NCBI RefSeq assembly: GCF_034497705.1 | Contig: NZ_JAXRUV010000004.1 | Location: 62,001-126,000 of the forward strand | From: Marinococcus luteus_A | GTDB taxonomy: Bacteria > Bacillota > Bacilli > Bacillales > Marinococcaceae | Reading direction: 5' to 3' | DNA length: 64,000 nucleotides | Part shown: in pieces, positions 1-8,200 of the stretch | How positions within the stretch are numbered: the stretch's first letter is position 1 | How the letters are laid out: each line of letters opens with the position of its first letter | Position numbers and translations under genes: made by a program | Notes under the pieces: model-generated | Told to the model about the DNA's origin: nothing | Database searches by the model: none | What the model saw: the letters and a program-made list of their open reading frames with translations, nothing else

Positions 1-566
1 TTTCCGTCCGACGGAGTAGCTACCAGTACCTCTCCTTGATGCTTTTTAACCACCGGTAAACGGGTATTATAGCTTAGCTTTTTATAATCTTTTCTGCCTT
101 TTTTATCATAAGTTAATTCTGCGGTCGGAGAAGTAATGAGCGCGAATGGTGCATCTTCTAATTCTGCCATTCGATTACTATCAACTATTTGTTCTTCCGG
201 GACCCATCCGGGATAACCCAATTCATTTCTTGGAGTTTCCTGGCCTTCCGCTGCTACTTTTACCCATCCATTCCTTTTTTCAAGAACGTGCACCTTTGAA
301 CCAAATAATGCCTGGCTTTCCAGATTTCCAACAAGCCAGAGCTTGTCATCTACGTTCATAGACGCTGTCCATTCATTCAGGCTAGCCGGATTGGAGGCTG
401 AGGGGCGATCTATTTCCCGGAGAATATCCGGTTCCGTCCACATCGTCATTGCACTCACATCTGTATAAGCCGTCTCATTTACCTCTGCTGCATTCGCAGA
501 GCTATTCGTGAAAAGTGCTCCTATGACTGTAATCATAACAACTGTAATTCCGTGAATTTTCTTCAT
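1..566 (-). CDS. Secreted SH3-domain endopeptidase, YkfC type (3' end outside window)
   Basis: Partial gene; 188 codons are visible. The ATG at 566 overlaps the stop of the upstream epimerase gene as ATGA, so the two are translationally coupled. Residues 1-27 form a signal peptide (basic start, hydrophobic core, cleavage after A-N-A). What follows looks like bacterial SH3 segments, with G-W-V-K-V around residue 97 and a second G-W-V-P-E; the catalytic NlpC/P60 domain expected in this family would lie beyond the left edge. In B. subtilis, YkfC cleaves gamma-D-Glu-diamino acid bonds of murein peptides and sits next to the Ala-Glu epimerase YkfB; the same order here supports a role in muropeptide recycling. 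The peptidase call rests on context and the N-terminal part only. Confidence 0.75.
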   Translation of the reverse strand, partial: MKKIHGITVVMITVIGALFTNSSANAAEVNETAYTDVSAMTMWTEPDILREIDRPSASNPASLNEWTASMNVDDKLWLVGNLESQALFGSKVHVLEKRNGWVKVAAEGQETPRNELGYPGWVPEEQIVDSNRMAELEDAPFALITSPTAELTYDKKGRKDYKKLSYNTRLPVVKKHQGEVLVATPSDG

Positions 567-1648
567 CGCACTTCCCCCTCTTCATATTTGGTATGCGTTC
601 TTTTTGCAGGATTCATAGCCTTTATATGATGTCCTTCAAAAGATACAGCAGTAACAGTAGTTTCCTGAAGCCATTTTGGAGCATCTAAATCCACCATTTT
701 AATATTAGGATGGGCAAGTGCAAGCTCAGCTGCCGGCGAGGCGCTTACGATTGATTCCATCATACTGCCCATCATGCAAGGAACATCCGCTGCTTCTGCA
801 ATATCAGCAATTTTCCATGCCTCCAGCAGACCACCACATTTCATAAGTTTAATATTTATCATGTCGCAGGCATGCTGTTCGATGAGTCTGAGTGCGTCTG
901 TGTATGTTTTGCAGCTTTCGTCCGCCATAATAGGTGTCCTGGTGGATTCTGTAACTTTTTTTAAACCAGCCCAGTCATTCGCTGCTACAGGCTGTTCTAT
1001 AAAATCTAACGGAATTTTTTCTTTTTCGAGCTGGCGAATAAATGCTATCGCCTCTTTGGATGTCCACCCCTGGTTGGCATCAATTCTCAGCATGACACCT
1101 TGTGGAAGCACTTCAGCTATAGTGCGGATTCTTTGATGATCTTTTTTTAGATCATCTCCAACCTTCATTTTCAGATAGCGGAAACCTTCGTTTATATACT
1201 GTTCTGCTGTGTTTTTCATTCGTGCTGGTTCTTCCATGCTAATTGTCATATCGTTTTCAAAAACAGATGGTGTCCCTCCCAGCCACTGCAGAAGGCTGCA
1301 GTGGCTCTGTTGAACAAACGCATCTATGACAGCCATTTCCACTGCCGCTTTTGCACTGAAGTTTCCGTAACAACTCTCCTTAAGTCTGCGCACATTTTCC
1401 TGCAGAGCTTCGCTTTGTACTCTTATGAGAGCCTCTGCGGCCGGACCGTTGACAACAGCTTCTATACTTGGCGGAGATTCTCCCGTTACTGCAAGAGCCG
1501 GAGGCGCTGCTCCTTTTCCTACAGTGCCGTCTTTCAGTGTTACACTTACTTCAACATTTTCGATACTTGTAACCGTCCTTACGGAAGTAACAAACGGACG
1601 GTCCAAAGGAATAATTTTTCTTTTCGTTTCAAGAGAAACTATTTCCAT
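563..1648 (-). CDS. ykfB: L-Ala-D/L-Glu epimerase (enolase superfamily)
   Basis: 361 residues, full length for the family. Enolase-superfamily muconate-lactonizing subgroup. It carries the K-M-K catalytic pair (K160, K162), metal ligands D190 (R-I-D-A-N-Q-G-W), E218 (I-E-Q-P) and D243 (A-D-E-S), and the second catalytic lysine K267 (N-I-K-L-M-K-C-G-G). Family members epimerise L-Ala-D-Glu from murein to L-Ala-L-Glu so that it can be degraded. GGAGGTGG lies 7 bases before the ATG. It is the middle gene of a unit with the DUF819 permease (16-base gap) and the YkfC-like endopeptidase (4-base overlap). Substrate is inferred from context; other dipeptides are possible. Confidence 0.9.
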   Translation of the reverse strand: MEIVSLETKRKIIPLDRPFVTSVRTVTSIENVEVSVTLKDGTVGKGAAPPALAVTGESPPSIEAVVNGPAAEALIRVQSEALQENVRRLKESCYGNFSAKAAVEMAVIDAFVQQSHCSLLQWLGGTPSVFENDMTISMEEPARMKNTAEQYINEGFRYLKMKVGDDLKKDHQRIRTIAEVLPQGVMLRIDANQGWTSKEAIAFIRQLEKEKIPLDFIEQPVAANDWAGLKKVTESTRTPIMADESCKTYTDALRLIEQHACDMINIKLMKCGGLLEAWKIADIAEAADVPCMMGSMMESIVSASPAAELALAHPNIKMVDLDAPKWLQETTVTAVSFEGHHIKAMNPAKRTHTKYEEGEVR

Positions 1649-1664
1649 TCAACATCCCACCTCC

Positions 1665-2825
1665 TTAAATTCTTGATAAGATTTCCGCCACCGCGACACC
1701 GACCACTGTGCCCATAAATGAGCCTATTAATGCCATCATTACGCCTATTGGAACCAGAGTACGGCTGAAGGCTCCTGCCAGCACCGGAGCAGAGGCCATA
1801 CCACCAATATTGGCCAGACTGGCGATGCCGAGGGTAAAGAGGTCAAGCCGGAAAAGCTTTGCCAAAAGCAGCATGATAGCACCGTGAAAAAATAAAATCA
1901 TAAACCCGGAAATAATATAAGCCGGAACTTCGGCAATATTTGAGAAATCTGCGTTGGAGGCAATTAGAGCGATGATTGTATAAAGCATCAAATAACCTAT
2001 ATCCATTGTTCCCGTTAGCCTGGCAACCGGTGTTACAGCAAGACCCAAACCCAACACGGTAACAATTAATATCGTCCACGTTGTTGCATTCACAGCATTT
2101 CCAGCTTCGGGAAGTGTATTGCCTACTGCGATGGCAAGAGAAGCCACCAGCATGGAAAATCCTAAGCATAAAATAATTTCCACGTATGTCAGAGGTTTTG
2201 TTTCTTTTTCTTCAAGGGACAAATTGTATTGCATCTGATCAATGCTTTCTGTGTTCGCTTTTGTAAACCGGTTGAATGCGAATTGGAAAGGCACGAGCCA
2301 AAATAACAGCATTACCCAAAACGAATAGTTTACCGTATCCATAATTAGAGCATAGCCGAATAAATTCTCAGGCACTTCCAGTATTCCCTGAAGCGCTACA
2401 AGATTGGCTGAACCTCCTGTCCACGAGCCGGCCAAAGCTGCAAAAGCCTTCCAGGTTTGTGTATCTAAAAATCCCTGCATAATATAATATGTAACCGTAA
2501 AACCACCAATAATACTAATCACAGCTACAACGTAGCTAAGCAGCATTTTTGGCCCCAGCTTGATAATCTGCAGAATGTTACAGTTTAGTAAAAATAGAAA
2601 TATCATTGCCGGCAGCAAAAGGGAACGTATGCCTGAATTTAACTCACCGAGAGCCTCTGAGCCACTGAATACCCCAAAGGTGTTTAACAGAGCCGCAACG
2701 ATGTAGATGAGCACCACTGTAGGTACGTACTTAAAAAATTTACTTTTTGTCGCTTTTTCCGTACCTACGAGAAGTGCAACCATGGCAATCAAAACACTAA
2801 TGTAAAGAGCTCCGCTTTCTATCAT
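1665..2825 (-). CDS. DUF819 family membrane protein (YjcL-like)
   Basis: 386 residues, very hydrophobic, with about ten or eleven membrane-spanning stretches and glycine-rich re-entrant-like segments (A-L-A-G-S-W-T-G-G-S-A-N around residue 140). The length and pattern fit DUF819, a family related to secondary transporters. A clear AGGAGG precedes the ATG. It heads the unit with the dipeptide epimerase and the YkfC-type peptidase, so a job in uptake of muropeptides or their products is a reasonable inference, but no substrate can be read from the sequence. A hairpin terminator ends only 36 bases upstream of the start codon, leaving little room for an own promoter. Confidence 0.82.
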   Translation of the reverse strand: MIESGALYISVLIAMVALLVGTEKATKSKFFKYVPTVVLIYIVAALLNTFGVFSGSEALGELNSGIRSLLLPAMIFLFLLNCNILQIIKLGPKMLLSYVVAVISIIGGFTVTYYIMQGFLDTQTWKAFAALAGSWTGGSANLVALQGILEVPENLFGYALIMDTVNYSFWVMLLFWLVPFQFAFNRFTKANTESIDQMQYNLSLEEKETKPLTYVEIILCLGFSMLVASLAIAVGNTLPEAGNAVNATTWTILIVTVLGLGLAVTPVARLTGTMDIGYLMLYTIIALIASNADFSNIAEVPAYIISGFMILFFHGAIMLLLAKLFRLDLFTLGIASLANIGGMASAPVLAGAFSRTLVPIGVMMALIGSFMGTVVGVAVAEILSRI

Positions 2826-2860
2826 GCTGAATAACCTCCTTTAGATTGTTGAATATAAAT

Positions 2861-2897
2861 AAACCCAGCAAAGAGAAAAGATCTCTTTGCTGGGTTT
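2861..2897 (-). terminator. Terminator after the DUF3870 gene
   Basis: Perfect 16-bp stem (2861-2876 with 2882-2897), 5-base loop, with a short T-rich tail on the minus strand. It separates the DUF3870 gene from the DUF819 operon. Because it lies just upstream of the DUF819 start, it may also act as a partial terminator controlling read-through. Confidence 0.85.
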
Positions 2898-2923
2898 TAT
2901 CCGGTAAGATAAAGCAGCACGGC

Positions 2924-3244
2924 TTACATATCAGCCTTTATTTGCTTATACTTTAAACTGGCGTTGCGCAGGGCAACTATCATCGCTTTCTGGGACGAGC
3001 CATGATAACGTTTTTGAATAATCTCTACCAGATGCTCACTTTCCTGAATCGAAGCTCCTGCGAATATTTCTTTTACAAACCGGGCTGTTAAAGAAAGAAT
3101 AGCAGAACATTCTGCCTCCAGGATTTCATCCGTTAGAGTATCCACTACAAATCCAATAAAAAATACCTGGTATTGTTCAGTGATAGGATTATTCGAAGGA
3201 GATTTAGCCTCTCCCACAATGTAAATAGTATTCTTATTGTACAA
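2924..3244 (-). CDS. DUF3870 domain protein
   Basis: 106 residues. The start is a TTG at 3244 with GGTGG about 9 bases upstream; no ATG is available in frame. The pattern (Y-I-V-G-E-A-K-S-P-x-N-N-P-I-T near the start, F-F-I-G-F-V-V-D, then E-C-S-A-I-L) matches DUF3870, a small Firmicute family of unknown function often found near catabolic genes. No signal peptide or membrane segment. It ends in its own strong terminator, upstream of the muropeptide operon on the same strand. Function unknown. Confidence 0.75.
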   Translation of the reverse strand: MYNKNTIYIVGEAKSPSNNPITEQYQVFFIGFVVDTLTDEILEAECSAILSLTARFVKEIFAGASIQESEHLVEIIQKRYHGSSQKAMIVALRNASLKYKQIKADM

Positions 3245-3397
3245 ATGCTTTTCACCACCTGATTGCTAAAAGAAGAACGCTTTGGGTAAAGGTTCCTTTT
3301 ACCAGAGGAGTAATATGTTTGAAAATTATGATATCGTACTTTTCCGGATTACGCAATTCTTATTTTTATTTATCTTTCGCTTTTAAACCTTCAGTCA

Positions 3398-3422
3398 GTT
3401 TCCTAATGCTGAAAAAGGGAAA
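3398..3422 (+). promoter_or_regulatory. SigB-like promoter upstream of the flavin oxidoreductase
   Basis: GTTTCC (3398-3403), 13-base spacer, GGGAAA (3417-3422), close to the general-stress consensus GTTTAA-N13-15-GGGTAT. The start codon is 41 bases downstream of the second box. Prediction from motif only. Confidence 0.4.
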
Positions 3423-3462
3423 GACATAGTAGAGAAAGATACGAAGATTTAGGAGGAGTAGT

Positions 3463-4581
3463 ATGTCACAAGTTGAAAATATTTTATTTAACCAACAGCA
3501 TATAAGCAACCACATTTTTAAAAACAAGCTGATTGTCGCTCCGATGACACGGATTAGCGCAGATGACGATGGTACGCCGAATGACCGTATGCGCAGATAC
3601 TATGAGCGTTATGCTCTCGGCGGCTTTTCCGCTGTTATTTCGGAGGGGATTTACACCGATGAAATCTACAGTCAGGGATACGCCAATCAGCCCGGACTCG
3701 CCAATGAACGTCATCAGGAAGGATGGAAGCCGATTACTCAAGCAGTCAAAGAGCATGGAAGCAAAATGATCGCCCAGCTCATGCACGCCGGTGCCCAGTC
3801 CCAGTATAATCAGTACACAAGTGAAACAGCTTCCGCTTCTCCCGTGCAGCCTCCCACTGAAAAAGTATCTTCCTACGGCGGCCAGGGAGCTTTTCCCGTC
3901 CCGAAAGCTATGGACAAAAATGATATGGATACTGCTAAACAGGGGTTTGTACAGGCAGCCCTCCGCGCCGTAGAAGCAGGATTCGACGGTGTAGAGCTTC
4001 ACGGGGCGAATGGCTATCTGCTTGATCAGTTTCTTTCTGAATCCACTAACAAACGTACAGACCAGTACGGCGGTCCTGTAGAAAACCGCGTACGCTTTCT
4101 TACTGAAGTCGTCGAAGCTGTGCGCAAGGCTATCGGTCCAGTGCCTGTTCTTGGCATCCGTATTTCGCAGGCCAAAGTTACAGATGGCTCTTACCGCTGG
4201 CCGGGAGGGGAAGCAGACGCCACAGTCATATTCTCCGAGCTCGGGAAGACGTCACTCGATTATATTCATACTACGGACGGCGACGGCCTCGGCGACGGCT
4301 TTGGAAATGACACCTTAAGCATGGCCCAGGCGGCTAAAGAATACAGTGGCCTGCCCGTCGTTGCCAACGGAAATCTGGGAGATCCCGAAAAATCCTCCCA
4401 TGCCATTAATGAAAGTGCTGCTGATTTTGTTTCTCTCGGCAGAACTGCCCTGGCTAATCCCGACGCTCCCCACCGCATACTCCACGGTCAGTCAATGAAC
4501 AGCTTCGATCCTTCTCTTATTATGCAGCCGCTTGCTAATGTGAAGGAAGCAGAGCTTGAACAAAACATCTTCAAAGAATAA
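3463..4581 (+). CDS. NADH-dependent flavin oxidoreductase, old yellow enzyme family (YqiG-like)
   Basis: 372 residues, a FMN-binding TIM barrel. Visible family signatures are the N-terminal I-V-A-P-M-T-R, Q-L-M-H-A-G at about residue 107, the active-site segment V-E-L-H-G-A-N-G-Y-L-L-D-Q-F-L near 178 and the phosphate-binding V-A-N-G-N-L-G with S-L-G-R near the C terminus. Such enzymes reduce activated C=C bonds of enones and related electrophiles using NAD(P)H. AGGAGGAG precedes the ATG. It is a single gene with a SigB-like promoter, which would fit an electrophile or general-stress role. Substrate unknown. Confidence 0.9.
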   Translation: MSQVENILFNQQHISNHIFKNKLIVAPMTRISADDDGTPNDRMRRYYERYALGGFSAVISEGIYTDEIYSQGYANQPGLANERHQEGWKPITQAVKEHGSKMIAQLMHAGAQSQYNQYTSETASASPVQPPTEKVSSYGGQGAFPVPKAMDKNDMDTAKQGFVQAALRAVEAGFDGVELHGANGYLLDQFLSESTNKRTDQYGGPVENRVRFLTEVVEAVRKAIGPVPVLGIRISQAKVTDGSYRWPGGEADATVIFSELGKTSLDYIHTTDGDGLGDGFGNDTLSMAQAAKEYSGLPVVANGNLGDPEKSSHAINESAADFVSLGRTALANPDAPHRILHGQSMNSFDPSLIMQPLANVKEAELEQNIFKE

Positions 4582-4586
4582 AAACA

Positions 4587-4611
4587 AGGAGAGGCCGGCT
4601 TGGCCTCTCCT
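4587..4611 (-). terminator. Terminator of the lipid kinase gene
   Basis: Perfect 10-bp stem AGGAGAGGCC/GGCCTCTCCT with a 5-base loop; on the minus strand a T-rich tract follows. The stem overlaps the stop codon of the minus-strand gene and lies between two convergent genes, so it may stop both transcripts. Confidence 0.8.
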
Positions 4612-5509
4612 ATTGTGCAGGGGTTGCAGAAACAAGAAATCGTATTTTTTTCTCCCCTAGCTTAATTTTTACAGGCGTTTCCGTATAAACCTCTCCGTCG
4701 GTGTCTGCCTGCTTTACTGGATCAGTAGTCAACTCAATATCTCTGCCAAGCACGTGCTCAATAGGACTGTTTTCATTGTCAATTTCCTTAGTCCCCATTG
4801 TTGCAAAAAATTCTCTCATCAGGCTGTTGCCGCCTTCCGGGATAATGAAGATTTCAAACTGCTCGTCCTGCATCGAAGTGTCGCCTACCGGTACCTGGTT
4901 TGTACCGATGGAATGACCATTCATGATCAGAATCATTACCGCTTCCCCACTGTAGTTTTCTCCGTCAATTTTCATTTGATAAGAAAAAACTTCCGGATTC
5001 TGAACAGTTTGCAGCGTGCTGATAAAATAGCTTAACTTTCCGATAGCGCCTTTTAAGTTTTCATCAATGTTTTCCGACGTTTCCACAATCAAGCCTATCC
5101 CGTAAAAATTAGCAAAGAAACGCTCATTCATGGATCCTATATCGATTTCTTTCGTATTTTTTTCAAGCATATCTGTCATAGCCCGTTTTGGATTCTGTGC
5201 CAAACCGAGAGATCTTGAGAAATCATTACAGGTGCCGTACGGGAGCACACCTACATCAGGGGCGTACGGTGACTTCATCAATCCGTTGATGCTTTCATGA
5301 ATTGTCCCATCACCGCCGGCAATAAATACCGCCTCTACCTGTTCATCTATCGAAGCGCATGTTTCACGCACATCGTCTTTGGATTGTGCCTGTCTGATGA
5401 CCAGCTCCACAATGGAAGTACCCCATACCTGGATAAATGTATTTAACTGCTTTTGTTTTTCATTAACGTCTTTGTTTCCGTTAATAATAAGTAAAGCTTT
5501 TTGATACAT
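4610..5509 (-). CDS. Diacylglycerol kinase-type lipid kinase (YegS/BmrU family)
   Basis: 299 residues. N-terminal DAGK catalytic domain with the nucleotide-binding G-G-D-G-T motif at 65-69 and the P-Y-G-T-C-N-D-F-S-R segment at 90-99; the C-terminal beta domain carries the D-G-E motif at 271-273, needed for catalysis in the family. Members phosphorylate diacylglycerol or related lipids at the inner membrane face. Full length for the family. It stands alone between a convergent oxidoreductase and the Fur-linked pair. Which lipid is used cannot be told; DgkB-like housekeeping activity and a YegS-like accessory role are both possible. Confidence 0.85.
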   Translation of the reverse strand: MYQKALLIINGNKDVNEKQKQLNTFIQVWGTSIVELVIRQAQSKDDVRETCASIDEQVEAVFIAGGDGTIHESINGLMKSPYAPDVGVLPYGTCNDFSRSLGLAQNPKRAMTDMLEKNTKEIDIGSMNERFFANFYGIGLIVETSENIDENLKGAIGKLSYFISTLQTVQNPEVFSYQMKIDGENYSGEAVMILIMNGHSIGTNQVPVGDTSMQDEQFEIFIIPEGGNSLMREFFATMGTKEIDNENSPIEHVLGRDIELTTDPVKQADTDGEVYTETPVKIKLGEKKIRFLVSATPAQ

Positions 5510-5589
5510 ATGAACGTCTCCCCTATCCTGTCAAATACACGGCTTCATATTTAGAAGACGCTAACCGTATATTCCCATTTCCAGAGAGA

Positions 5590-5611
5590 AAAAAACAAGG
5601 GAGATGCTTGC
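5590..5611 (-). terminator. Weak terminator after the 5611-6063 gene
   Basis: Short CAAG/CTTG stem (5596-5599 with 5607-5610) followed on the minus strand by seven T residues. The stem is short, so this is a tentative call. Confidence 0.35.
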
Positions 5612-6063
5612 TATTTGCAATGCAGAATCATCCTTCTCGTGCCACTATATAAATTTGACCAATACATGCGTTCTGCTTCGGGCGGGCAGGGCTGGCGTCT
5701 CCATACCGATTTCATGCTTGCGCTTTCCGTATATGTCAAAACATGTACTTCCTTCGGGTTTTTTCCGGTAAGCCAGGCCCCTCCTTTTTCGAGAGAAATA
5801 AACTGTGCTCCCTGCAGGGTTTTTATGTTCCGGTAAGCCTTCAGGCATTCATCCATCAAAGCTGCATACAGTACAACTTTTTGCGACTCCTGTTCCGGCG
5901 AGGAAATACCGATTTTTTTCCAGTGTTTTTTTACACACTTTACTACATCCAGCTGACTCTCAATCTGTGCTCCTGTTAATTCTTTCATTGCACTCTGAAT
6001 AATAGAAATAAATAAATCGTCAATTTCAGGCGCTATTCTTTTCGCATGATGCTGTTTTTTCAT
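5611..6063 (-). CDS. Unknown protein, second gene of a Fur-box operon
   Basis: 150 residues; family not recognised. No signal peptide or membrane segment. The N-terminal half is helical and basic (K-K-H-W-K-K-I-G), the C-terminal half looks alpha/beta with the pattern L-E-K-G-G-A-W-L-T-G and ends G-T-R-R-M-I-L-H-C-K. Three cysteines are scattered and do not form an obvious metal motif. It follows the DUF2325 gene after an 18-base gap on the same strand, and both lie downstream of two Fur-like boxes, so iron-responsive expression is likely. No function can be assigned. Confidence 0.7.
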   Translation of the reverse strand: MKKQHHAKRIAPEIDDLFISIIQSAMKELTGAQIESQLDVVKCVKKHWKKIGISSPEQESQKVVLYAALMDECLKAYRNIKTLQGAQFISLEKGGAWLTGKNPKEVHVLTYTESASMKSVWRRQPCPPEAERMYWSNLYSGTRRMILHCK

Positions 6064-6081
6064 TTCTTTACCGCTCCTTCA

Positions 6082-6402
6082 TTAATCACATTTTTGAAGC
6101 ATCGGACACTTTGCACACACTTCGTCACTGTTACTCAATGCTTTATAAATAGAACACCAGGACCTTTTCGCATAACAGATAGGTACATTTTGATTTTTGG
6201 CCCGTTCCTTTAACTTGGCGGAAACATTGTGATTGATGAAATCAGTAAGCACAAGCACCAGATCAATATTTGGCGGAATTTCCTTTTGCACCATTTTTAC
6301 TTTGCGCCCGCTGACATGCTTGATATCCTGAAAGCCTAATTCTTTTAACCGGTCGGGAATGGCCCCCAGTCTGTCCGCTCCAATGATCATCAACCCGTCC
6401 AT
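6082..6402 (-). CDS. DUF2325 domain protein with C-terminal cysteine cluster
   Basis: 106 residues. It begins M-D-G-L-M-I-I-G-A-D-R-L-G and continues with a Rossmann-like alternation typical of DUF2325. The C-terminal third holds five cysteines: C-Y-A-K-R-S-W-C and C-A-K-C-P-M-L-Q-K-C, a plausible metal or iron-sulfur site (inference). AGGAGG precedes the ATG. Two Fur-like palindromes sit 16-64 bases upstream, and a gene of unknown function follows. Small DUF2325 proteins have no established role; iron limitation is the best clue here. Confidence 0.78.
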   Translation of the reverse strand: MDGLMIIGADRLGAIPDRLKELGFQDIKHVSGRKVKMVQKEIPPNIDLVLVLTDFINHNVSAKLKERAKNQNVPICYAKRSWCSIYKALSNSDEVCAKCPMLQKCD

Positions 6403-6417
6403 GTTTATCCTCCTATT

Positions 6418-6466
6418 TGAAAATTATTCTCATTTGTTATGTATAGTTTATTGAAAACGATTCTCA
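6418..6466 (-). promoter_or_regulatory. Two Fur-like boxes upstream of the DUF2325 operon
   Basis: TGAAAATTATTCTCA at 6418-6432 matches the 7-1-7 Fur box TGATAATnATTATCA at 12 of the 14 defined positions; TGAAAACGATTCTCA at 6452-6466 matches at 11 of 14. They precede the DUF2325 start and lie about 100 bases upstream of the divergent cupin gene, so they could affect both. PerR or Zur binding is less likely from the sequence. Confidence 0.6.
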
Positions 6467-6567
6467 ATGTCAATGTTTATTCCTGAGTCCGAAGTTTTTA
6501 TTCTGTCTTTATGTGGAATATACTTGAGAGAGTATGCCGCCAGTCAGTCAAAAAGGGAGGTACTTGC

Positions 6568-7083
6568 ATGAAAAGCCGCGAAGAAGTTCATATAGAAACA
6601 TTTACCGTGGAAGATGACGGTACAATACCTAATCATCCTAGTTTTCCTGTGCTCGTTTATGAACAAACTGTCCCCGGCTCTGAGGATGTTAAAGAACTTT
6701 TTAATAAAAATAACTGGCTGGGAGCATGGAAAGGAAGTGTATTTAAATATCATCATTATCACAGTAATTCGCATGAGGTGCTTGGCTGCGTAAGTGGTTC
6801 CGCCCTTTTGCACATAGGTGGCGAACAGGGCCGGCAGCTTAATGTAAAAGACGGCGACATATTGATTCTTCCCGCTGGATACGGCCATAAGCTCATTGAG
6901 CAGAGTGAAGACTTTGCAGTTATTGGTGCTTATCCAGGCGGCTCGGATTATGATATGTGTACCGGTGACCCTTCCGAGCGCCCGGAAAAAATTAATAATA
7001 TTTACCGCGTTCCTCTACCCGATTCCGATCCCGTTTTCGGCTTAGACGGACCACTATTTACTTATTGGAAAAACTTTTCATAA
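6568..7083 (+). CDS. Cupin domain protein (YjlB-like)
   Basis: 171 residues from the ATG at 6568, chosen because GGGAGG lies 8 bases upstream; an in-frame ATG at 6511 has no site. Single-domain cupin with metal-ligand pattern H-H-Y-H-S-N-S-H-E around residues 70-78 and the second motif G-D-I-L-I-L-P-A-G-Y-G-H near 109-120. The overall sequence, including D-D-G-T-I-P-N-H-P and G-A-Y-P-G-G-S-D-Y-D-M, resembles YjlB of B. subtilis, whose function is unknown. It is 21 bases upstream of a YfmJ-type reductase, so the two form an operon. The divergent Fur boxes may or may not matter for it. Confidence 0.82.
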   Translation: MKSREEVHIETFTVEDDGTIPNHPSFPVLVYEQTVPGSEDVKELFNKNNWLGAWKGSVFKYHHYHSNSHEVLGCVSGSALLHIGGEQGRQLNVKDGDILILPAGYGHKLIEQSEDFAVIGAYPGGSDYDMCTGDPSERPEKINNIYRVPLPDSDPVFGLDGPLFTYWKNFS

Positions 7084-7104
7084 ACGAAAGGAAGCTAGTA
7101 TAAA

Positions 7105-8106
7105 ATGGCGACGAAAACAAGACAAATACTTTTACACGAAAGACCAAAAGGCCTGCCTGATAAAAACACATTTGCATTTAAGCATATAGAAATAGGTGCT
7201 CCAGCTGAAGGAGAAGTTCTTCTTCAAATGATTTATATTTCTGTGGATCCTTATATGAGAGGAAGAATGGACGACCGCGAATCATACGTCCCTCCTTTTC
7301 CGCTTCACAAACCAATTGCCGGCGGCGCCATTGCGAAGGTAGTTGAAAGCCACGACGATTCTTTGAACGAAGGTGACTACGTGACCGGCAACCTGCCGTG
7401 GCAGCAATACGTTAACGTGAGTGCTTCGGATGTACGGAAGGTCCAGGCGGAAGCAGCCCCGGTTTCTGCGTATTTAAACGCTGTCGGCATGCCTGGACTC
7501 ACTGCTTATTTCGGCACACTCAGCATCGGTCAGCCTAAGCAGGGAGAAACGTTCGTCATTTCCGGGGGGGCCGGCGCTGTCGGTTCACTTGCCGGCCAGA
7601 TTGCCAAAATGCAGGGCGCCCGGGTGGTCGGCATTGCGGGTACTGATGAAAAACTGGATTATATGAAAAGCATTGGCTTTGATGAAGTGATTAATTACAA
7701 AACAGAGGATTTAACAAAAGCCATCAAGCGGACGTGTCCCGACAAAGTAGACGTATATTTCGATAACGTCGGAGGCGAAATGAGCGATATTGTGCTCGAT
7801 CATTTAAATAAATTTGCCCGTGTGGTCCAGTGTGGAGCGATCTCTACTTATAATGATCCGGACAATTATGGGCCGAGAGTCCAATTCAAGCTTATTAAAT
7901 CAAGCGCTTTGATGAAGGGCTTCATTGTAGGCGATTACGCTGATGAATTTGAAGAAGCAACCAAACAGCTTGCAGCCTGGGTAGCTTCCGGGGACCTGCA
8001 GTATGAAGAAACAATTCTCACCGGCTTTGACCGTATACCGGAAGCATTTATCGGCTTGTTCACCGGCCGAAACACGGGCAAGCTGCTCGTGGATGTTTCC
8101 CAATAA
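7105..8106 (+). CDS. yfmJ: NADPH-dependent medium-chain reductase (YfmJ/CurA-like)
   Basis: 333 residues. Zinc-free medium-chain dehydrogenase/reductase: N-terminal GroES-like part with Y-I-S-V-D-P-Y-M-R-G-R-M at about 47-58, then a Rossmann domain with S-G-G-A-G-A-V-G-S near 152-160 and Y-F-D-N-V-G-G-E near 218. These features are those of the prostaglandin/leukotriene reductase and curcumin reductase group, which reduce alpha,beta-unsaturated carbonyls with NADPH. It is cotranscribed with the cupin gene. A detoxification role is inferred; the natural substrate is not known. Confidence 0.87.
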   Translation: MATKTRQILLHERPKGLPDKNTFAFKHIEIGAPAEGEVLLQMIYISVDPYMRGRMDDRESYVPPFPLHKPIAGGAIAKVVESHDDSLNEGDYVTGNLPWQQYVNVSASDVRKVQAEAAPVSAYLNAVGMPGLTAYFGTLSIGQPKQGETFVISGGAGAVGSLAGQIAKMQGARVVGIAGTDEKLDYMKSIGFDEVINYKTEDLTKAIKRTCPDKVDVYFDNVGGEMSDIVLDHLNKFARVVQCGAISTYNDPDNYGPRVQFKLIKSSALMKGFIVGDYADEFEEATKQLAAWVASGDLQYEETILTGFDRIPEAFIGLFTGRNTGKLLVDVSQ

Positions 8107-8150
8107 AGCCAAAACTCCGCTGCTTTCACACACCGCAGTTGGTGCATTAC

Positions 8151-8191
8151 AAAAAAGCCGCCTGCCCATAAATTGGACAGGCGGCTTTTTT
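8151..8191. terminator. Bidirectional terminator between yfmJ and the antiporter gene
   Basis: A-tract, about 16-bp stem with one mismatch (AAAAAGCCGCCTGCCC with GGACAGGCGGCTTTTT), then T-tract. It lies between convergent genes and has U-tails in both directions. Confidence 0.88.
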
Positions 8192-8200
8192 ATACTCTCA

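Noticed and set aside
1301..1717. Plus-strand frame of 138 codons opposite the epimerase gene
   Set aside because: Shadow of a well-supported gene; cysteine- and serine-rich composition, no ribosome site, no recognised domain.
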